A program made the translations under genes and the position numbers. The notes beneath the pieces are model-generated. The model ran no database searches, had not been told where the DNA came from, and saw nothing but the letters and a program-made list of their open reading frames with translations. A stretch of DNA of 6,956 nt from Lachnospiraceae bacterium (GTDB lineage Bacteria > Bacillota_A > Clostridia > Lachnospirales > Lachnospiraceae), in NCBI GenBank assembly GCA_018365895.1, contig JAGZJD010000097.1:1-6956 (forward strand), written 5' to 3'. Below, piece by piece: positions 5,758 through 6,956 of the stretch. Each line of letters starts with the position of its first letter. Position 1 is the first letter of the stretch.

Positions 5758-5771
5758 TTACAACAATGTAA
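5758..5771. promoter_or_regulatory. Palindrome TTACA-N4-TGTAA, candidate autoregulatory operator
   Basis: TTACA (5758-5762) and TGTAA (5767-5771) form an inverted repeat with a 4-bp gap. It lies between the upstream terminator and the regulator promoter, about 49 bp from the -10 box centre to centre. It fits the operator pattern I recall for BceR-like regulators exactly, and shares both half-sites with the palindrome before the transporter operon. Confidence 0.65.
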
Positions 5772-5783
5772 GGTGCGAAAAAA

Positions 5784-5827
5784 TAAAAAAACTATCGCAA
5801 TCACTTAAAAAGGAAATTGCGATAGTT
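5784..5827 (-). terminator. Intrinsic terminator of the membrane protein gene
   Basis: On the minus strand a perfect 12-bp stem (arms 5816-5827 and 5790-5801, core TATCGCAAT) with a 14-nt loop runs straight into a T tract (TTTTTTT with the last stem base, then ATTTTTT). It begins 38 bp after the stop of the six-helix membrane protein gene. It isolates the peptide-resistance module downstream, so that module needs its own promoter. Confidence 0.9.
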
Positions 5828-5865
5828 AAAAAGTAGAAGAGATGATTAGAACAAAATCAGTAAGA

Positions 5866-6741
5866 TTATTTAGAAGCGGATGTCTTTTGAGAAAGCGGTT
5901 CATTTTGTGCCTCTTTCGATTCCGCTACAAGCCGAAGAAAATCGGCATCTTCTTCCTTCAAACTTGGAATAAAGCGATTGGCAAATTTACTGCGACCACG
6001 TTTTTTAACATAGAAATAACCGATAATGGAAAATACAACTGCTCCGATGAAATTGACAATAAGATCTTTCATAGTATCTTTCAGACCAATGTCAAGATAG
6101 CCGCCAAGTCCTAATTCCTGTCCGTTGATGATCACTTCTTTTATATTATCAATGTGTTGGACAGCTGTGCCGCCGGTTGGATCGAGCATTACTGTGGAAA
6201 TAGAATGCACAATAGCATCTTTCTGAGTATCCATACCGAAAAAGGTATCCATAGAGAATTCAAAAAACTCCCACATAACTCCGACTGTCATGGAAAAGCA
6301 AAATGCAACGATCGCCATATACAAAGGAGACAGAACGAACTTGGCTTTTTCATTTCGATTTAAAATATCAACGAGAGAAAAGCCAATGGCAGCAGCCAAA
6401 AATCCGTTTAATGTGTGGAGCATCGTATCCCAATATGGAAAATGGGTGTAGTAAGAACTGACTTCTCCAAGAATCTCGGCTGCAAAAATAAAGAGCAGGA
6501 TGATGATCTCAAGCGTTGTCGGCAATTCAATTTTGAGCTGAATCTGAAGAAAACTTGGAACAATCAAAAGCAGCAGTGTTAGGATACAGTAGAAAACATT
6601 TTCATAGTTATGATTTAGGATTTGAAGTATCATAATTATAATTACAAGAAGGCGCAGCACAAAATAAACAATAAAAGAACTCTTGTGTTCACGCAGTTCC
6701 ATCTGCAACGCTTTGAAATTATTTTTAATAATATTTTTCAT
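5866..6741 (-). CDS. Six-helix membrane protein, YjdF/DUF2238-like, function unknown
   Basis: The protein has 291 residues from the chosen start. Predicted membrane helices lie at about 22-42, 49-67, 75-92, 107-127, 137-157 and 224-243. A soluble segment (about 160-222) lies between helices 5 and 6, and the C-terminal tail is charged (245-291). Polar residues stand inside or beside the helices in a pattern I associate with DUF2238/YjdF membrane proteins: WDTMLHTLNGF (104-114), GVMWEFFEFSMD (154-165) and DTMKDLIVNFIGA (222-234). Their His, Glu and Asp residues could form a buried polar or metal site, but no activity is established. The start at 6741 is chosen because AGGAAAGGA lies upstream with AAAGGA 10 nt from the ATG; a frame 14 codons longer lacks a good ribosome site. 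It is a single-gene unit closed by its own terminator. The family assignment is moderate; membrane nature is secure. Confidence 0.8.
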   Translation of the reverse strand: MKNIIKNNFKALQMELREHKSSFIVYFVLRLLVIIIMILQILNHNYENVFYCILTLLLLIVPSFLQIQLKIELPTTLEIIILLFIFAAEILGEVSSYYTHFPYWDTMLHTLNGFLAAAIGFSLVDILNRNEKAKFVLSPLYMAIVAFCFSMTVGVMWEFFEFSMDTFFGMDTQKDAIVHSISTVMLDPTGGTAVQHIDNIKEVIINGQELGLGGYLDIGLKDTMKDLIVNFIGAVVFSIIGYFYVKKRGRSKFANRFIPSLKEEDADFLRLVAESKEAQNEPLSQKTSASK

Positions 6742-6773
6742 AGATTTATTGTCCTTTCCTAATGTTATTGCAC

Positions 6774-6819
6774 ATTGTAACATATTTGAGATTATAAAGA
6801 AAAGAAAAAATAGAGAGAA
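6774..6819 (-). promoter_or_regulatory. Candidate promoter region of the six-helix membrane protein gene
   Basis: Two minus-strand -10 candidates are seen: TATAAT (6791-6796), with only a weak TTCTCT at the -35 distance (6814-6819), and TACAAT (6774-6779), with TTTCTT upstream. The perfect TATAAT is preferred and gives a leader of about 45 nt. The upstream DNA is nearly all pyrimidine on this strand, like that before the regulator gene. Confidence 0.4.
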
Positions 6820-6866
6820 GGAAGAAAATTAAGAATTAAAAAAATAAAAGTTTTTGCAAAAAAATG

Positions 6867-6895
6867 TTGACAATCGTACCAGAGAGTGATAATAT
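6867..6895 (+). promoter_or_regulatory. Strong promoter reading out of the right edge
   Basis: A perfect TTGACA (6867-6872) is followed after 17 nt by TAATAT (6890-6895), with GATAAT (6888-6893) as an overlapping alternative. A-rich runs upstream resemble an UP element. Transcription would start near 6901 and run rightwards. No start codon with a ribosome site is seen before 6956, so its product lies outside the window or is an RNA. Confidence 0.65.
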
Positions 6896-6902
6896 AAACG
6901 AG

Positions 6903-6916
6903 CTGTCGCAAGACAG
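6903..6916 (+). other. GNRA-tetraloop hairpin at the predicted transcript start
   Basis: CTGTC-GCAA-GACAG is a perfect 5-bp stem closed by a GCAA tetraloop, a very stable RNA fold. AGC before it could also pair with GCT at 6918-6920 across a bulge. It begins within a few bases of the predicted start of the promoter at 6867-6895. It may be a 5' mRNA stabiliser, the first helix of a structured leader, or the start of a small RNA; the window ends too soon to tell. Confidence 0.5.
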
Positions 6917-6956
6917 GGCTTCCGATCAACAAAAAAGTTTTCTGGAAAAGAAAAAA

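Larger units (their letters stand above)
6742..6956. other. Gene-free region at right edge
   Basis: This intergenic stretch separates the minus-strand membrane protein gene from a rightward transcription unit outside the window. It holds the former's leader and promoter, a purine-rich A/G tract on the plus strand (about 6797-6845), the TTGACA promoter and the hairpin described separately. No frame with a ribosome site was found in it. Confidence 0.6.

Noticed and set aside
5842..6114. Plus-strand 90-codon frame antisense to the membrane protein C-terminus
   Set aside because: It has no ribosome site and no domain, and lies over a coding region and its stop.
6742..6783. Fourteen-codon N-terminal extension of the six-helix membrane protein
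   Set aside because: It has no Shine-Dalgarno sequence at the proper distance and would run over the real ribosome site and a promoter candidate; the ATG at 6741 is better supported.

Overview
The window is ordinary-looking chromosomal DNA of a low-GC Gram-positive anaerobe. A Clostridia/Lachnospiraceae-type gut bacterium fits best, judging from AT-rich composition, strong AGGAGG-type ribosome binding sites, a class III fructose-bisphosphatase and a Bce-type peptide-resistance module. That placement is inference, since no marker gene here fixes the genus.

Left part (1-1252): the 3' end of a class III fructose-1,6-bisphosphatase gene (+) enters from the left edge. Its stop codon overlaps, tail to tail, the stop codon of a 32-codon minus-strand small gene (558-656) with a strong Shine-Dalgarno sequence. 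Divergent from that small gene, across a 139-bp gap with face-to-face candidate promoters and a possible direct-repeat operator, is an XRE-type HTH regulator (796-1167). A long hairpin flanked by A and T runs (1185-1252) serves as a bidirectional terminator for the regulator and the transporter genes that converge on it.

Centre (1257-5771, all minus strand): a complete Bce-type detoxification and sensing module, in transcription order response regulator, histidine kinase, ABC ATPase, ABC permease. The two regulatory genes overlap by ATGA, as do the two transporter genes, so each pair is probably translationally coupled. In this family a large extracellular domain in the permease meets a cell-wall-active peptide. 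The transporter signals to an intramembrane-sensing kinase that has almost no extracellular loop, and the OmpR-type regulator then activates its target operons. Two palindromes with TTACA...TGTAA half-sites lie upstream of the two operons: 5758-5771 before the regulator gene and 4007-4023 before the ATPase gene. Each is followed by a good TATAAT box with no recognisable -35. This is the pattern expected for activator-dependent promoters and suggests that the module regulates itself.

Right part (5784-6956): a strong terminator (5784-5827) separates the module from an upstream minus-strand gene for a six-helix membrane protein resembling the YjdF/DUF2238 group. To its right is a gene-free stretch (6742-6956). 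It holds that gene's probable promoter and, on the plus strand, a good TTGACA promoter. The predicted transcript starts with a GCAA-tetraloop hairpin and runs off the window.

I see no CRISPR array, insertion sequence, tRNA or rRNA. The points most worth following up are the paired operators, the 32-aa gene divergent from the XRE regulator, the kinase whose H-box lacks the usual Thr/Asn, and the structured transcript start at the right edge.
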